A stretch of 64,000 nt of DNA, taken from contig NZ_LAHP01000004.1 in assembly GCF_000987765.1 (NCBI RefSeq), positions 1 through 64,000 of the forward strand, given 5' to 3'. This stretch comes from Arsukibacterium sp. MJ3. GTDB lineage: Bacteria; Pseudomonadota; Gammaproteobacteria; Enterobacterales; Alteromonadaceae. This document shows positions 63,115 through 64,000 of the stretch, piece by piece. A model generated the notes under the pieces. That model was given only the letters and a program-made list of their open reading frames with translations, had not been told where the DNA came from and ran no database searches. The stretch's first letter is position 1. The number at the start of each line of letters is the position of its first letter. The translations under genes were made by a program, and so were the position numbers.

Positions 63115-64000
63115 ATGGCTACTACTAATACCCCACGTTATCGGTTGCAAGCATTTACCATTATGATTTGGATTAATCTGGCGTTGTTAGTTGTAGCGTT
63201 AGCATTGGCCAGTTGGCACAGTTCCTGGCTACCTGCTTTGTTGGTAGGTTTGCCAACCGCCCTATTACCGGTGTTATTTTATCGTATGCTGGGCGATCAT
63301 CCGCTGTCCCGTATAAGCTTTGGCGTTAGTTTTATGTTTTTTGCGGCGCTGCATATTCATCAATCGGCCGGTATGCTAGAAATGCACTTTGGCATTTTTG
63401 TGTTGTTGGCTGTGTTAATCGCCTTTCGGGATTACCTGGTCATTTTGGCGGCGGCGGCTACCATTGCGGTGCATCACTTACTGTTTATGTACTTGCAAAT
63501 GCAAGATGCTGGCGTGTATTTGGTACCAGAGCAAAGCTTATCGCTGGGAATTATTTTGTTGCATGCCGCCTTTGTGGTTATTGAAGCGGCGGCGTTAATT
63601 ATGATTTCCCGGCACAGCTATCGTGAGGCTATTGTTGGCGAAGAGTTATTTAACGCGACAACGTCACTGTTAACCCGCGATGGTAAGGTGGTGTTAACGC
63701 ACCGCTGTGCTGATTTAAACTCTCTGGTCATTAGTAATTTTAATGCAGTATTAGCGACACTACAAAAAACCCTGAAAACCATTGAGCAACAGTCTAAAAC
63801 GTTAAAACTGGAGTCGGGTACGTTGCGTAATGAGGGCGATGCCCTGGCAGAAAGTATGCGCAATGAAATGAATGAGGTAGAGCGGATAGCCGCGGCTACC
63901 GAACAAATGTCGCATAGTATTCAGGATGTATTTAATTTGTCGCAACAGGTACTGCAATTTGCCAAAGCGACTAAGCAGGCTGCTGATGATGGCAAAACGT
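63115..64000 (+). CDS. Methyl-accepting chemotaxis protein, 5' part
   Basis: The frame is open to the window edge and at least 295 residues long. About six hydrophobic helices (residues 12-185) form an integral membrane sensor with HIHQSAGMLEMHFG and HHLLF histidines, not the usual periplasmic domain. The methyl-accepting domain has begun by residue 250 (ERIAAATEQMSHSIQDVFN). GGAG precedes the ATG at 63115. The end lies beyond the window, so the signalling tip is not seen. Confidence 0.88.
   Translation, partial: MATTNTPRYRLQAFTIMIWINLALLVVALALASWHSSWLPALLVGLPTALLPVLFYRMLGDHPLSRISFGVSFMFFAALHIHQSAGMLEMHFGIFVLLAVLIAFRDYLVILAAAATIAVHHLLFMYLQMQDAGVYLVPEQSLSLGIILLHAAFVVIEAAALIMISRHSYREAIVGEELFNATTSLLTRDGKVVLTHRCADLNSLVISNFNAVLATLQKTLKTIEQQSKTLKLESGTLRNEGDALAESMRNEMNEVERIAAATEQMSHSIQDVFNLSQQVLQFAKATKQAADDGKT

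Overview
The window reads as a chromosomal segment of a gammaproteobacterium. Protein styles (YhbU/V/T, NarX/NarL, MogA, Rnk, YfhL), a moderate GC content and the mix of respiratory and chemotaxis genes point towards the Alteromonadales, perhaps the Rheinheimera / Alishewanella / Arsukibacterium group. The genus is inference, because no rRNA is present.

Bases 1-50,700 are almost wholly devoted to anaerobic nitrate and nitric oxide metabolism. Left part (199-10,500): the NO-stress pair ytfE / norR, moeB, a small DGC-type zinc-binding protein, nnrS with a NarK-type transporter, then a second NarK/NasA transporter coupled to a PP2C-Ser/Thr kinase fusion protein, and rnk. 10,500-15,100: mogA, the oxygen-independent ubiquinone genes ubiUV and ubiT, and hemN. 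15,100-20,700: a c-di-GMP phosphodiesterase-like protein, an Aer-like receptor and three small genes of unknown role. 20,775-27,631: quinol-dependent NO reductase, a SirB2-like membrane protein, the anaerobic ribonucleotide reductase pair nrdGD and an alginate-export-type porin. 27,854-41,474: narGHJI-ppiC, narX, narK, narL and moeA. 41,598-44,697: a ThDP decarboxylase, a U32 hydroxylase (TrhP/YegQ type) and a YfhL ferredoxin in one coupled operon. 44,855-50,693: the molybdenum cofactor and molybdate-uptake operon moaA-mobA-moaBCDE-modABC, read leftwards, with a probable Moco riboswitch in front.

These pieces fit together as one physiology. Nitrate enters by NarK proteins and is reduced by NarGHI at the membrane. 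Its Mo-bisMGD cofactor is supplied by the moa/mob/moe/mog and mod genes. NO arising from nitrite is sensed by NorR, removed by qNOR and its damage repaired by YtfE. Ubiquinone, haem and deoxynucleotides are made by oxygen-independent enzymes. Several promoters carry an exact or near-exact FNR box (TTGAT-N4-ATCAA), and several have a NarL-type 7-2-7 palindrome (TACYYMT-N2-AKRRGTA); narG and the second narK share almost the same geometry. No nitrite reductase and no nosZ is visible here.

50,700-54,900 looks like a later insertion or rearranged block: a 74-bp broken copy of the glutaredoxin-MauE gene, an HMA-less copper P-type ATPase, a small helical protein, the intact glutaredoxin-MauE gene, and tRNA-Val(GAC). 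55,195-64,000 is ordinary chromosome: an S9 peptidase lipoprotein, a DUF3080 lipoprotein, a MATE exporter, riboflavin synthase, a CPXCG protein, a pteridine reductase, a fructosamine kinase-family protein and the 5' part of a chemoreceptor cut by the window edge.
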